64,000 nt of DNA from Siphonodentalium dalli (GCA_032622095.1 CP136063.1:274219426-274283425), one strand, 5' to 3'. Positions 28,625 through 40,794 are shown, numbered from the stretch's first letter. The notes: generated by a model not told the origin, from the sequence alone. Numbers and translations are program-made.

Positions 28625-30370
28625 ACGCTCTTTATTTGTAACATACCAGGAATAAGACTAGCAATGAACGCTCTTTATTTGTAACATACCAGGAATAGAC
28701 TAACAATGGACGTTCTTTATTTGTAACATACCAGGAATAGACTAACAATGGACGTTCTTTATGTGTAACATACCAGGAATAGACTAACAATGAGCGTTCT
28801 TTATTTGTAACATACCAGGAATAAGACCAACAATGGACGTTCTTTATTTGTAACATATCAGGAATAGACTATCAATGGACACTCTTTATTTGTAACGTAC
28901 CAGGAATATACTAGCAATGAACGCTCTTTGTTTGTAACATACCATGAATAGACTAGCAATGAACGCTTTTTATTTGTTTCATACAAGTAATAGACTAAAA
29001 ATGAGCGTTCGTTATTTGTAACATACCATGAATAGACTAACAATGAACGCTCTTTATTTGTAACATACCAGGAATAGACTAGCAATGAACGCTCTTTATG
29101 TGTAACATACCAGGAATATACTAACAATGATCGTTCTTTATTTGTAACATACCATGAATATACTAGCAATGAGCGTTCTTTATTTGTAACATACCAGGAA
29201 TAGACTAACAATGAACGCTCTTTATTTGTAACATACCAGGAATAGACTAACAATGAGCGTTCTTTATTTGTAACATACCAGGAATAGACTAACAATGAAC
29301 GCTCTTTATTTGTAACATACCAGGAATAGACTAACAATGAGCATTCTGTGTTGGTTACATACCACGAATAAGACGAGCAATGAACGCACTTTATTTGTAA
29401 CATACCAGGAATAGATTAGCAATGCACGCTCTTTATTTGTAACATACCAGGAATAGACTAACAATGAACGCTCTGTATTTGTAACATACCAGTAATAGAT
29501 AAACAATTAACGCTCTTTATTTGTAACATACCAGGAATAAGACTAACAATGAACGCTCATTATTGGTATGTGAATGATCTTTATTTGTAACATACCATGA
29601 ATAAGACTAACAATGGACGTACTTTGTTGGTTAGATACCAGGAATAAGACAGGCAATGAACGCTCTTTATTTGTAACATACCATGAATAAGACTAGCAAT
29701 GGACGTTCTTTGTTGGTTAAATACCAGGAATAAGACTAGCAATGCACGCTCTTTATTTGTAACATACCAGGAGTAAGACTAACAATGAACGCTCTTTATT
29801 GGTAACATACCAGGAGTAAGACTAACAATGGACGTTCTTTGTTGGTTACATACCAGGGATAAGACTAGCAATGAACGCTCTTTATTTGTAACATACCATG
29901 AATAAGACTAACAATGGACGTTCTTTGTTGGTTACATACCAGGAATAAGACTAGCAATGAACGCTCTTTATTTGTAACATATCAGGAGTAAGACTAACAA
30001 TGAACGCTCTTTATTTGTAACTTACCAAGAGTAAGACTAACGATGGACGTTATTTGTTGTTTACATACCAGGGATAAGACTAGCAATGATCGCTCTTTAT
30101 TTGTAACATGCAATGAATAAGACTAACAATTGACGTTCTTTGTTGGTTACATACCAGAAATAAGACTAGCAATGAACGCTCTTTATTTTTAACATACCAT
30201 GAATAAGACTAACAATGGACGTTCTGTGTTGGTTACATACCAGGATTAAGACTAGCAATGAACGCTCTTTATTTGTAACATACAATGAGTAAGACTAACT
30301 ATGAACGCGCTTTATTTGTAACATACCAGGAATAAACCAACAATGGACGTTCTTTGTTGGTTACATACCA
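28625..30370 (+). repeat. Beta-like block of the third super-unit
   Basis: Collinear with the beta blocks from the GGAATAAGACTAGCAATGAACG unit onward, with more substitutions (for example GACGAGCAATG, GGTTAGATACC, GGTTAAATACC). The 5' quarter of beta is replaced by other units. The 86-bp dimer alternation is still visible from about 29,600. Confidence 0.75.
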
Positions 30371-33300
30371 GGAATAGATTAACAGTGAACGCTCTTTATT
30401 TGTAACATACAATGAATAAGACTAACAATGGACGTTCTTTGTTGGTTACATACCAGGAGTAAGACTATCAATGAGCGTTCTTTATTTGTAACATACAAGG
30501 AATATACTAACAATGAACGCTCTTTATTAGTAACATACCAGGAATAAGACTAACAATGAGCGTTCGCTATTTGTAACATACCAGGAATAAGACTAACAAT
30601 GAGCGTTCTTTATTTGTAACATACCATGACTAAGACTAACAATGAACGGTATTTATTGGTAACATACAATGAGTAGACTAACAATGAACGCTCTTTATGT
30701 GTAACATACCAGGAATAAGACTAACAATGAACGATCTTTATTTTTAACATACCATGAATATACTAACAAGGAACGCTCTTTATTTCTAACATACCATGAC
30801 CAATACTAACAATGAACGGTCTTTATTTTTAACATACAATGAGTAAGACTAACATTGAACGCTTTGTATTTGTAACAAACCCGGCATAAGACTAACAATG
30901 AACGATCTTTATTTGTAACATACCATGAATATACTAACAATGAACGCTTTTTATGTGTATCATACCAGGAATAAGACTAACAATGAACGCTTTTTATGTG
31001 TATCATACCAGGAATAAGACTAACAATGAACGCTCTTTATTTGTAACATACCATGAACAAGAATAACAATGGACGGTCTTTATTTGTAACATACCACGAA
31101 TAGACTAACAATGAACGCTCTTCAATTGTAACATACCAGGAATAGACTAACAATGAACGCTCTTTATGTGTAACATACCAGGAATAGACTAACAATGAAC
31201 GCTCTTTATTTGTAACATACCAGGGATAGACCAACAATTAACGCGCTTTATTTGTAATATACCATGAATAGACTAACAATGAACGTTCTTTATTTGTAAA
31301 AAACCATGAATAGACTAACAATGAGCGTTCTTTATTTGTAACATACCAGGAATAAGACAAACAATGAACGCTCTTTATTTGTAACATACCAGGAATAGTT
31401 TTACAATGAACGCTCTTTATTTGTAACATAACAGGAATAGACTAGCAATGGACGCTCTTTATTAGTAACATACCAGGAATATAATAACAATGAATGCTCT
31501 TTATTTGTAACATACCAGGAATAGACTAACAATGAACGCTCTTTATTTGTAACATACCATGAATAGACTAAAAATGAACGTTCTTTATTTGTAACATACC
31601 AGGAATAGAGTAACAACGAACGCTCTTTATTTGTAACATACCAGGAATAGACTAACAATGAACGCTCTTTATTTGTAACTTACCAGGAATAGACTAATAA
31701 TGAACGTTCTTTATTTGTAACATACAAGGAATAAGACTAACAGTGAACGCTCTTTATTTGTAACAAACCAGGAATAGACTAACAATGAGCGTTCTTTATT
31801 TGTAGCATATTAGGAGTAAGACTAACAATGAAAGTTCTTTATTTTTAACATACAATGAGTAAGACTAACAATGAACGCTCTGTATTTGTAACATACCAGG
31901 CATAAGACTAACAATGAACGCTCTTTATTTGTAACATACCGTGAATAAGAATAACAATGGACGGTCTTTATTTGTAACATACCACGAATAGACTAACAAT
32001 GAACGCTCTTTAATTGTAACATACCAGGAATAGACTAACAATGAACGCTCTTTATTTGTAACATACCAGGAATAGACTAACAATGAACGCTCTTTATTTG
32101 TAACATACCAGGGATCGACTAACAATTAACGCTCTTTATTTGTAATATACCATGAATAGACTAACAATGAACGTTCTTTATTTGTAACACATCAGGAATA
32201 GACTAACAATGAGCATTCTTTATTTGTAACATACCAGGAGTAAGACTAGCAATGAACACTCTTTATTTGTAACATACCAGGAGTAAGACTAACAATGAGC
32301 GTTCTTTATATGTAACATACCAGTAATATACTATCGATCAACGCTCTTTATATGTAACATACCAGGAGTAAGGCTAACAATGAGCGTTCTTTATTTTTAA
32401 CATACCAGGAATAAGATTAACAATGAGCGATCTTTATTTGTAACATACCATGAATTTTCTAACAAGGAACGCTCTGTATTGGTAGTATACAATGAGTAGA
32501 GTAACAATGAACGCTCTTTATGTGTAATAAACCAGGAATAAGACTAACAATGCACGATCATTATTTGTACCATACCATGAATATACTAACAAGGAACGCT
32601 CTTTATTTGTAACATACCAGGAATAAACTAATAATGAGCGTTCTTTATTGGAAACATACCATGAGTAAGACTAACAATGAACGCTCTTTATTTAAAACAT
32701 ATCAGGAATAGACTAACAATGAGCGTTCTTTATTTGTAACATACAAGGAGTAAGACTAACAATGAACGCTCTTTATTTGTAACATACCAGGAATAGACTA
32801 TATAACAATGAGCGTTATTTATTTGTAACAAACCAGGAATAGACTAACAATGAACGCTCTTTATTTTTAACATACAATGTGTAAGACTAACAATGAACAC
32901 TCTTTATTTGTAACATACCAGGAATAAGACTAACAATGAACGATCTTTATTTGTAACATACCATGAATATACTAACAAGGAACGCTCTTTATTTGTAACA
33001 TACAATGACAAAGACTAACAATGAACGGTCTTTATTGGTAACAAACAATACATAGACTAACAATGAACGCTCTTTATGTGTAACATACCAGGAATAAGAC
33101 TACCAATGGACGTTCTTTGTTGGTTACATACCAGGAATAGACTAACAATAAACGCTCTTTGTTTGTAACATACCAGGAATAGACTAACAATGAACGCTCT
33201 TTATTTGTAACATACCAGGAATAAGACTAACAATGAATGATCTTTATTGGTAACATTCCAGGAATAGACTAACAATGAACGCTCATTATTGGTTATTTAC

Positions 33301-33743
33301 CAGGAGGTGACTAACAGTGAACGCTCTTTATTTGTAACATACCATGAATAAGACTAACAATGGACGTTCTTTGTTGGTTACATACCAGGAATAGGCTAAC
33401 AATGAACGCTCTTTATTTGTAACATACCAGGAATAAGACTAACAATGAGCGTTCTTTATTTGTAACATACCAGGAATAGACTAACAATGAACGCTCTTTA
33501 TTTGTAACATACCAGGAATAGACTAACAATGGGCATTCTATATTGGTAACACACCAGGGGTAAGACTAACAATGAACGCTCTTTATTTATAACATACCAG
33601 GAATAGACTAACAATGAGCGTTCTTCATTTGTAACATACCAGGAGTAAGACTAACAATGAACGCTCTTTATTTTTAACATACCAGGAATAGACTATATAG
33701 CAATGAGCGTTCTTTATTTGTAACATACTAGGAATAGACTAAC

Positions 33744-34788
33744 AAATAACGCTCTTTATTTGTAATATACCATGAATAGACTAACAATGAACGTTCTTTA
33801 TTTGTAACATACCAGGAATAGACTAGCAATGAGCGTTCTTTATTTGTAACGTACCAGGAGTAAGACTAGCAATGAACACTCTTTATTTGTAACATACCAG
33901 GAGTAAGACTAACAATGAGCGTTCTTTATATGTAACATACCAGTAATAGACTATCGATCAACGCTCTTTATATGTAACATACCAAGAGTAAGACTAATAA
34001 TGAGCGTTCTTTATTTGTAACATACCAGGAATAAGATTAACAATGAGCGTTTTTTATTTGTAACATACCATGAATTTTCTAACAAGGAACGCTCTTTATT
34101 GGTAATATACAATGAGTAGAGTAACAATGAACGCTCTTTATGTGTAATAAACCAGGAATAAGACTAACAATGCACGATCATTATTTGTAACATACCATGA
34201 ATATACTAACAAGGAACGCTCTTTATCTGTAACATACCAGGAATAGACTAATAATGAGCGTTCTTTATTGGTAACATACCAGGAGTAAGACTAACAATGA
34301 ACGCTCTTTATTTAAAACATATCAGGAATAGACTAACAATGAGCGTTCTTTATTTTTAACATACAATGTGTAAGACTAACAATGAACGCTCTTTATTTGT
34401 AACATACCAGGAATAAGACTAACAATGAACGATCTTTATTTGTAACATACCATGAATATACTAACAAGGAACGCTCTTTAATTGTAACATACAATGACCA
34501 AGACTAACAATGAACGGTCTTTATTGGTAACAAACAATACATAGACTAACAATGAACGCTCTTTATGTGTAACATACCAGGAATAAGACTACCAATGGAC
34601 GTTCTTTGTTGGTTACATACCAGGAATAGACTAACAATAAACGCTCTTTGTTTGTAACATACCCGGAATAGACTAACAATGAACGCTCTTTATTCGTAAC
34701 ATACCAGGAATAAGACTAACAATGAATGATCTTTATTGGTAACATACCAGGAATAGACTAACAATGAACGCTCATTATTGGTTATTTA
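33744..34788 (+). repeat. Terminal repeated alpha segment at the array edge
   Basis: Repeats 32,124 onward at a lag of 1,620 bp. The last recognisable unit is GAACGCTCATTATTGG then TTATTTA, equivalent to the middle of the GGTTATTTACC unit at 33,290. Confidence 0.75.
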
Positions 34789-35850
34789 ATCATGGCCGCC
34801 CCGCCACCATGGCATGTGTATCGGCTATCGCAAAATAATGTTAGGCTATTATGGTCTCCCATACCAAGAAAAATAGTTCCTAAGAATGTAAACAATGCAA
34901 ATGGAGGACATTTTGATATTATTCAGGATGACAGTACTATTTTCACAGGCAGGGTATTTGGGAAAGTTCTTGTTTTTCCTCAAAATGATGTCTCCTTGTC
35001 TCTAGCCAGATTCTTATAGGACCATTTTGACTGTTCAGTTTGTTAACCATTGGAACTGGAGAAACGCCGTTTGGGGACATGATTTTTTGTCACTATACTT
35101 GGAAGTAGCCAAGGATATGCCACGATTTCGCATCTAAAATAAAACAGTGCTTGATAATATTTTTTGGCTTGCAACATTGTCATGAGCATGCGCAATTCAA
35201 CTACTGGTTACTTCCTTTATCGATAATGGATATTTTTCCACTTACGACAGCTGCTTACGATTGAATCGTGGTCGTCTGAACGTTCACCAATTGACTGTTT
35301 TAACTTTTAGCCCAATCGTTGAATCGGGCCATTATATATCGATCCGTTGTTTACCCAGAACTGTTTATGTACAGTGACTGTGGTTGGACACACACAATTT
35401 TTCTTCTCACATTAATCATTACTAATAAAAAAGACACTGACACTTTACTAATAGTAGGCCTTATACTATTATTTTTAGGAAATCTACCTTTCCAATATTC
35501 GAGGTACATGTATCACCCATGATCACTTCATAATTGGACGTTAAATGTCATATTTCCTATAAAAACCTCATGCATATGTGTTCATACGATAGTACAAAAG
35601 AAACTTACCATGGGAACGAATGCAATGTCATATTTTAATCATCTAAATCCAACAGAGAGAAGTTCCGACCGCGTGCATGGTCCGGGCGGATACAAGACGT
35701 TTCGTACCTGGACGTTTCGTACCATCTGGTACCATCTGGTCGTTTCGTAGCGTACTGCCAGAGGCAGAAAGACGTGGAACCTTGCTATTTCCACTGGAGT
35801 GACTGGACAGTTATCGAGAAAAGTCCGCCGTTAAAGTTCGGAATATTTTC
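34789..35850. other. Unique intergenic DNA
   Basis: Single-copy-looking sequence between the satellite and the segmental duplication. Apart from the doubtful frame at its start, the one notable piece is 35,690-35,750, where GACGTTTCGTACC is repeated with variants beside a doubled TACCATCTGG. I see no other gene or element. Confidence 0.6.
34792..35019 (+). CDS. Unrecognised 75-codon open frame at the array edge, doubtful
   Basis: The frame starts three bases after the satellite ends. The ATG is in a favourable context (A at -3, G at +4) and is followed by Ala-Ala-Pro-Pro-Pro-Trp. The 75 residues have no signal peptide, membrane segment or motif that I know. Composition is protein-like, with few Cys and mixed charge, but the length is within chance expectation. 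No polyadenylation signal or clear splice donor follows the stop. It could be a first exon, a fossil fragment or noise; I favour fossil or noise. Confidence 0.12.
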   Translation: MAAPPPWHVYRLSQNNVRLLWSPIPRKIVPKNVNNANGGHFDIIQDDSTIFTGRVFGKVLVFPQNDVSLSLARFL

Positions 35851-35916
35851 AAACAGAGTTTAAACAACGATCACGTGGCATGCAGTTTAACCAATCAGGA
35901 ATGCGAACCGTTTAAC

Positions 35917-36668
35917 ACGAACATGACATTTGGAACTTATTCCCGACCCCAAATACCACCAAGAATCACCCCGACCACCACCCACCACCCCAGGGGGTGT
36001 TTCTATGTGGTATTTGGGGTCGGCCACCCACTCATGCCGTCAAATCGGTCGAAATCCTTGCCGTTCTCGAGAATGGTCCATACCCCATTTTCACTCCTCG
36101 GGGTGACACCCCCGGGGTGAGGGTGGGGTCGGGGTGTTTCTATGTGGTATTTGGGGCCGGCCACCCACCCATGCCGTCAAATCGGTCGAAATCCTTACCG
36201 TTCTCGAAAATTGTCCATATCCCAATTTTCACCCCCTCGGGGTGGCACCCCCGGGGGTGATGGGTGGGAGTCGGGGTGTTTCTAGGTGGTATTTGGGGCC
36301 GGCCACCCACACATGCCGTCAACTCGGTCGAAATCCTTACCGTTCTCGAAAATTGTCCATATCCCCATTTTCACCCCCTCGCGGGGGGGCACCCTGGGGG
36401 TGATGGGTGGGGGTCGGGGTGTTTCTTGGTGATATTTGGGGCCGGCAACCACCCATGCCGTCAAATCGGTCGAAATCCTTACCGTTCTCGAAAATTGTCC
36501 ATATCCCCATTTTCACCCCCTCGGGGTGGCACCCCGGGGTTGATGGTGGGGGTCGGGGTGTTTCTTGGTGGTATTTTGGGCCGGCCTCCCACCCATGCCA
36601 TGAAATCGGCCGAAAGCCACATTTTTGAAAATAAAGAATAGGGAATAAGTTCCAAATGTCATGTTCGT
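35917..36668. mobile_element. TIR element with internal ~140-bp GC-rich tandem repeats, copy 1
   Basis: The ends are inverted: ACGAACATGACATTTGG at the left and its complement finishing at GTTCGT on the right, about 28 bp in all. Between them lie about five tandem units of 137-143 bp, each with GGTATTTGGGGCCGGCC, ATGCCGTCAAATCGG, a CGAAAATTGTCCATATCCC-type segment and GC-rich GGGGTGGCACCCCC. A clean target duplication is not obvious. It has no transposase and is non-autonomous. Frames through it are open on both strands only because of the repeat. Confidence 0.75.
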
Positions 36669-36824
36669 CCATTAACTACCTATGTAAGAATCTTTGCTAC
36701 CTAATCAGTATTTAAAATACCAGCTCCAGGTAGCTAAAATGACTAGGAAAAGTAGCTAAAAAGACTAGGAGAGTAGTGAAAACATTTTAACTACCCAAAT
36801 CTACCTACTTTTTGTTTAGTGTGT
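36669..36824. other. Spacer rich in CTACC/GGTAG words
   Basis: AT-rich spacer between the TIR element and the minisatellite with repeated GTAGCTAAAA and ACTACC words. No gene. Confidence 0.5.
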
Positions 36825-37920
36825 ACGTATGACCGGAGGATAATATGAGAACCTCCCTCGCATATGACCGGTGGATAATATGAGAACCTCCCTCGCGTAT
36901 GATCGGCGGATAATATGTTCATATGAGAACCTCCACCGCGTATGACCGGCGGATAATATGTTCATATGAGAACCTCCCCAACGTATGGCCGGAGGATAAT
37001 ATGAGAACCTCCCTCGCGTATAACCGGTGGATAATATGAGAACCTCCCTCGCGTATGACCGGCGGATAATATGTTCATATGAGAACCTCCCCTGTGTATG
37101 ACCGGAGGCTAATATGAGAACCTCCCTCGCGTATAACCGGTGGATAATATGAGAAACTCCCTCGCGTATGACCAGCGGATAATATGAACCTCCACCGCGT
37201 ATGACCGGCGGATAATATGTTCATATCAGAACCTCCCCCACATATGATCGGAGGATAATATGAGAACTTCCCTCGCGTATGACCGGCAGATAATATGAAC
37301 CTCCATCGCGTATGACCGGCGGATAATATGTTCATATGAGAACTTCCACCGCGTATGACCGGTGGATAATATGAACCTCCACTGCGTATGACCGGCGAAT
37401 AATATGTTCATATCAGAACCTCCCCCACGATGACCGGAGGATAATATGAGAACCTCCCTCGCGTATGACCGGCGGATAATATGAACCTCCACCGTGTATG
37501 ACCGGCAGATAATATGTTCATATGAGAACCTCCCCTATGTATGACCGGAGGCTAATATGAGAACCTCCCTCGCGTATGACCGGTGGATAATATGAACCTC
37601 CACCGCGTATGACCGGCAGATAATATATTCATATCAGAACCTCCCCCGCGTATGACTGGAGGATAATATGAAAACTTCCCTCGCGTATGACCGGCGGATA
37701 ATATGAACCTCCACCACGTATGACCGGCAGATAATATGTTCATATCAGAACTTCCCCCGCGTATGACTGGAGGATAATAAGAAAACTTCCCTCGCGTATG
37801 ACCGGCGGATAATATGAACCTCCACGTGTATGACCGGCAGATAATATGTTCATATGAGAACCTCCCCCGCGTATTACTGGCAGATAATATGAAAACTTCA
37901 CCGCATATATGAATGGCGGA
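36825..37920. repeat. Minisatellite, ~37/43-bp units, copy 1
   Basis: Tandem units read CGTATGACCGGCGGATAATATG, then an optional TTCATAT, then GAGAACCTCCCTCG or GAACCTCCACCG (given in pieces). The presence or absence of TTCATAT and GAGA sets the unit length. About 30 units. Open frames on the minus strand are translations of the repeat and not a gene. Confidence 0.92.
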
Positions 37921-38445
37921 CACATAAGTTTTTAAGTCTATAAACACTATTTGATTTGAATATTCTTATGAATAGTCTTACCATTGACATATTCATTCGT
38001 TCAAACCAGTTGATCTATTTTGTAACTTGGCTTTTAGTCGCTGGGCTCCGGCATCTGGGCTTTTAGTCACAACTGAAATAAAAATAAGTGCGAATATCTT
38101 GGAGCGAATTTCTGCAACAATTTCACCGCCTGGTGGACCCATTTGGAAAACATACATTCCCTGTGTCTAATTCTACATTTTGATATACTATACGCCCCAT
38201 TATATTGAATATACCGGCTGAAATCGATCCTGTAATTGTAAACATCGAGTCTATTTTTAGCTGTTTTATCGGAGCGTGTTTGCGTGTTCTCCATTACAAT
38301 ATTCGCACTAAAACAGCCATATTGTAGCTAAAAACGAATGCACAGTATTCCACCTAAAACTTGTTGTCTGCTAGTGTATTCATCGAGAAATCTAAATTCT
38401 AAACATTAATGTCGAACGCAGTTTTTCGTGTTTGTGGCATTTTAT
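37921..38445. other. AT-rich non-coding stretch, copy 1
   Basis: Contains a doubled GCTTTTAGTC at about 38,030-38,070. A 75-codon minus frame (38,067-38,294) shows no known motif and is duplicated passively at 42,117. I see no element or gene. Confidence 0.5.
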
Positions 38446-38860
38446 GTTAGGTCAGTTGTCGACCGGATAATGTAACTTCCGGTGTCCGGTCAGTGGCGGG
38501 GTTAATATGTGTGGATAGGGCGAATGTGGGCCTTTCGTTAGACACCAAAAGTAGCCCTCCATGCGCTGTATTCCTCGAGCTATCGGCCGTCCCACGCAAT
38601 TTGAAAATCCTGTCCCGCAGATTGTCATGCTATCCCAAATTCCACCCCATGTTAGGTCAGTTGTCGATCAAATAATGCAACTTCTGGTGTTTGGTTAGTG
38701 GCGGGGTTAATATGTTTGGATAGGGCGAACGTGTGCCTTTCGTTAGACACCAAAATGAGCTCCCTACGCCCTGTATTTCTCGAGATATCGGCCGTCCCAC
38801 GCAATTTGAAATTCTGTCCCGCAGATTGTCGTTTTGTCCCATACCCCATCCCATCCCGCA
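38446..38860 (+). repeat. Two-unit direct repeat of ~205 bp
   Basis: GTTAGGTCAGTTGTCGA begins at 38,446 and again at 38,651. Both units run through GGCGGGGTTAATATG, TTTCGTTAGACACC, GGCCGTCCCACGCAATTTG and TCCCGCAGATTGTC. The units differ by several substitutions. In the second segmental copy the first unit is internally deleted (42,511 and 42,612, lag 101 bp). Confidence 0.85.
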
Positions 38861-39970
38861 GATTGTCATGTCCCGAAAAATACATTAAATACAATATTTA
38901 TCACCGACGATGGAACATCTTAAACATTCCCGGAACTTGGCGGAAGTATAAATAGGATGCTGCTAAAACGCAGTTTGGTTGGTGCGTTAAAACAGGTAAA
39001 AAGGGGAACATCTCTAACCAGAGTTTTACCGAGCGAGTACCACTCACTGCTTGAGCTGACACTCTCCAAAAATACGGAAACGCATACATGTATGTCGAAT
39101 CGCGAAAATACAAATAACAATGTTATGGCTCTGTTATGTTTAGTAAGTTTTCACACATTATATATTTTCCCGCCAAAACAGATTGAATAATTCTGACTCG
39201 CTAACGACCAGGACTTCATGTTTAATATACTTCAGAAATTATATAAGTCGCATTTTCATTTCAGTTGTCCCTATGTTGTGCCATACATTTGCAATATGCC
39301 GCACAATATCTGTATATACCGTTATGAATAGTTATCAGTATCGCTCACAAACCGCTAGTGGTATGTAATTATAAATGCTTGATATAGGTACACCATTCTA
39401 ACGCCCCCTACCGGTTTAGCATCGGGAAGAAGTAAACGAGTGTTTGCGATGAATTTGATCTTTATTTTATAAGTTAGCTAATGAATGCATTCGCAGAAAA
39501 TAGTCCTCAGAATACTTACTGACATCGACCGCCGTAGTAAGTTTTCACAAAAAATCAGAACTGCCATGTCGACAAAAGGCAACACTTTGTCAGAAAACAA
39601 GTGACGGTTTTGATTTGGTTGAGGGTGGCCGGATAATATGGTAGCCTAATTTTGATGCGCAAATTAGCGTTTCTAGTTTATTATCGAAAAACAGCCGGTT
39701 TGAGAGTATAATATATAGCTGAATACAGCTAGGTTAGCTGATTACAGCTATTGTAGCTGTATTCTCACATTTGCCAGACCTGATAATAAGGCCAAAACAA
39801 AATGAATGCGTGTTTCCCGTAACCCGACCCAAGTTCATTTTATTTGTTTTAAATAAAGAAAATAAATCTATAAACTGACCGACCACACTGATATTAACCA
39901 AACTATTTACGCGTGGTTCCATTTTATTTGATTCACCTCGCGAGATAAATGATATCTTTGATATATTTAT
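38861..39970. other. AT-rich non-coding remainder of segmental copy 1
   Basis: No convincing gene. Small features are a CGGATAATATGG word at about 39,612 that echoes the minisatellite, and a cluster of short inverted AGCTGTATTC/GAATACAGCT words at 39,715-39,765 that could form a hairpin. The same DNA lies at 42,820-43,930. Confidence 0.5.
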
Positions 39971-40036
39971 AAACAGAGTTTAAACAACGATCACGTGGCA
40001 TGCAGTTTAACCAATCAGGAATACGAACCGTTTAAC

Positions 40037-40794
40037 ACGAACATGACATTTGGAACTTATTCCCGACCCCAAATACCACCAAGAATCACCCCGACCCCCA
40101 CCCACCACCCCAGGGGGTGTTTCTATGTGGTATTTGGGGTCGGCCACCCACTCATGCCGTCAAATCGGTCGAAATCCTTGCCGTTCTCGAGAATGGTCCA
40201 TACCCCATTTTCACTCCTCGGGGTGGCACCCCCGGGGTGAGGGTGGGGTCGGGGTGTTTCTATGTGGTATTTGGGGCCGGCCACCCACCCATGCCGTCAA
40301 ATCGGTCGAAATCCTTACCGTTCTCGAAAATTGTCCATATCCCAATTTTCACCCCCTCGGGGTGGCACCCCCGGGGGTGATGGGTGGGGGTCGGGGTGTT
40401 TCTAGGTGGTATTTGGGGCCGGCCACCCACACATGCCGTCAACTCGGTCGAAATCCTTACCGTTCTCGAAAATTGTACATATCCCCATTTTCACCCCCTC
40501 GCGGGGGGGGGGGGGCACACTGGGTTGATGGGTGGGGGTCGGGGTGTTTCTTGGTAATATTTGGGGCCGGCAACCACCCATGCCGTCAAATCGGTCGAAA
40601 TCCTTACCGTTCTCGAAAATTGTCCATATCCCCATTTTCACCCCCTCGGGGTGGCACCCCCGGGGGTGATGGTGGGGGTCGGGGTGTTTCTTGGTGGTAT
40701 TTTGGGCCGGCCTCCCACCCATGCCATGAAATCGGCCGAAAGCCACATTTTTGAAAATAAAGAATAGGGAATAAGTTCCAAATGTCATGTTCGT
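40037..40794. mobile_element. TIR element with internal ~140-bp GC-rich tandem repeats, copy 2
   Basis: Duplicate of the element at 35,917-36,668, carried by the segmental duplication rather than by a new insertion, because the flanks are also duplicated. A run of about 12 G at about 40,503-40,515 replaces a shorter run in copy 1. Confidence 0.75.

Larger units (their letters stand above)
1..34788. repeat. 42/43-bp satellite array, hierarchical, ~34.8 kb
   Basis: The whole stretch is head-to-tail copies of one unit. It reads GAACGCTC, then a T-rich stretch, TTTGTAACATACC, AGGAATAGACTAAC and back to AATGAACG. Units are 42 bp when they carry AATAGACT and 43 bp when they carry AATAAGACT, so the length is a built-in variant. 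At this length the array holds roughly 800 units. Recurrent variants are TTTGTTGGTTACATACC in place of TTTGTAACATACC, CATGAATA for CAGGAATA, and GAGCGTTC, GGACGTTC or GAACGATC for GAACGCTC. The left edge lies outside the window. The right edge is abrupt, after GGTTATTTA at 34,788. I see no gene, RNA or other element inside it. Function is unknown; centromeric, heterochromatic or large-minisatellite roles are all possible and cannot be told apart from sequence alone. Confidence 0.98.
27896..34788 (+). repeat. Diverged partial third super-unit
   Basis: Blocks resembling gamma, beta, gamma and alpha follow in that order, but with more base changes and rearranged lengths than between copies A and B. 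A beta-like block lies at about 28,625-30,370 and an alpha-like block at about 30,780-33,743. The 3' part of alpha is then repeated at 33,744-34,788 with a lag of 1,620 bp (landmark GAACACT at 32,254 and 33,874). Edge copies of satellites are usually less homogenised, and this pattern fits that. Confidence 0.8.
35851..39970 (+). repeat. Tandem segmental duplication, copy 1 (~4.12 kb)
   Basis: Starts at AAACAGAGTTTAAAC and ends at GATATATTTAT, directly followed by the next AAACAGAGTTTAAAC. It carries the TIR element, the minisatellite and AT-rich flanking DNA. It has no convincing gene. Confidence 0.93.

Noticed and set aside
28858-29403. Open frame of 181 codons encoding a repeating 14-residue peptide (LVYSWYVTNKERSL), and many similar minus-strand frames in the satellite
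   Set aside because: 42 bp is divisible by three and one minus-strand frame of the unit lacks stops, so the frames are automatic wherever several 42-bp units adjoin. They stop at 43-bp units, lack conserved starts and recur with the repeat lag.
1-34788. CRISPR array interpretation of the regularly spaced repeats
   Set aside because: There are no unique spacers: the whole unit is repeated with point variation and the context is eukaryotic.
36264-36641. Overlapping open frames on both strands in the GC-rich TIR element (also 40,050-40,754)
   Set aside because: They are translations of the ~140-bp repeat in several frames at once. Codon composition follows the repeat and no domain is visible.
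37552-37947. 131-codon minus frame rich in ILSAGHTR repeats
   Set aside because: It is a direct translation of the minisatellite unit.
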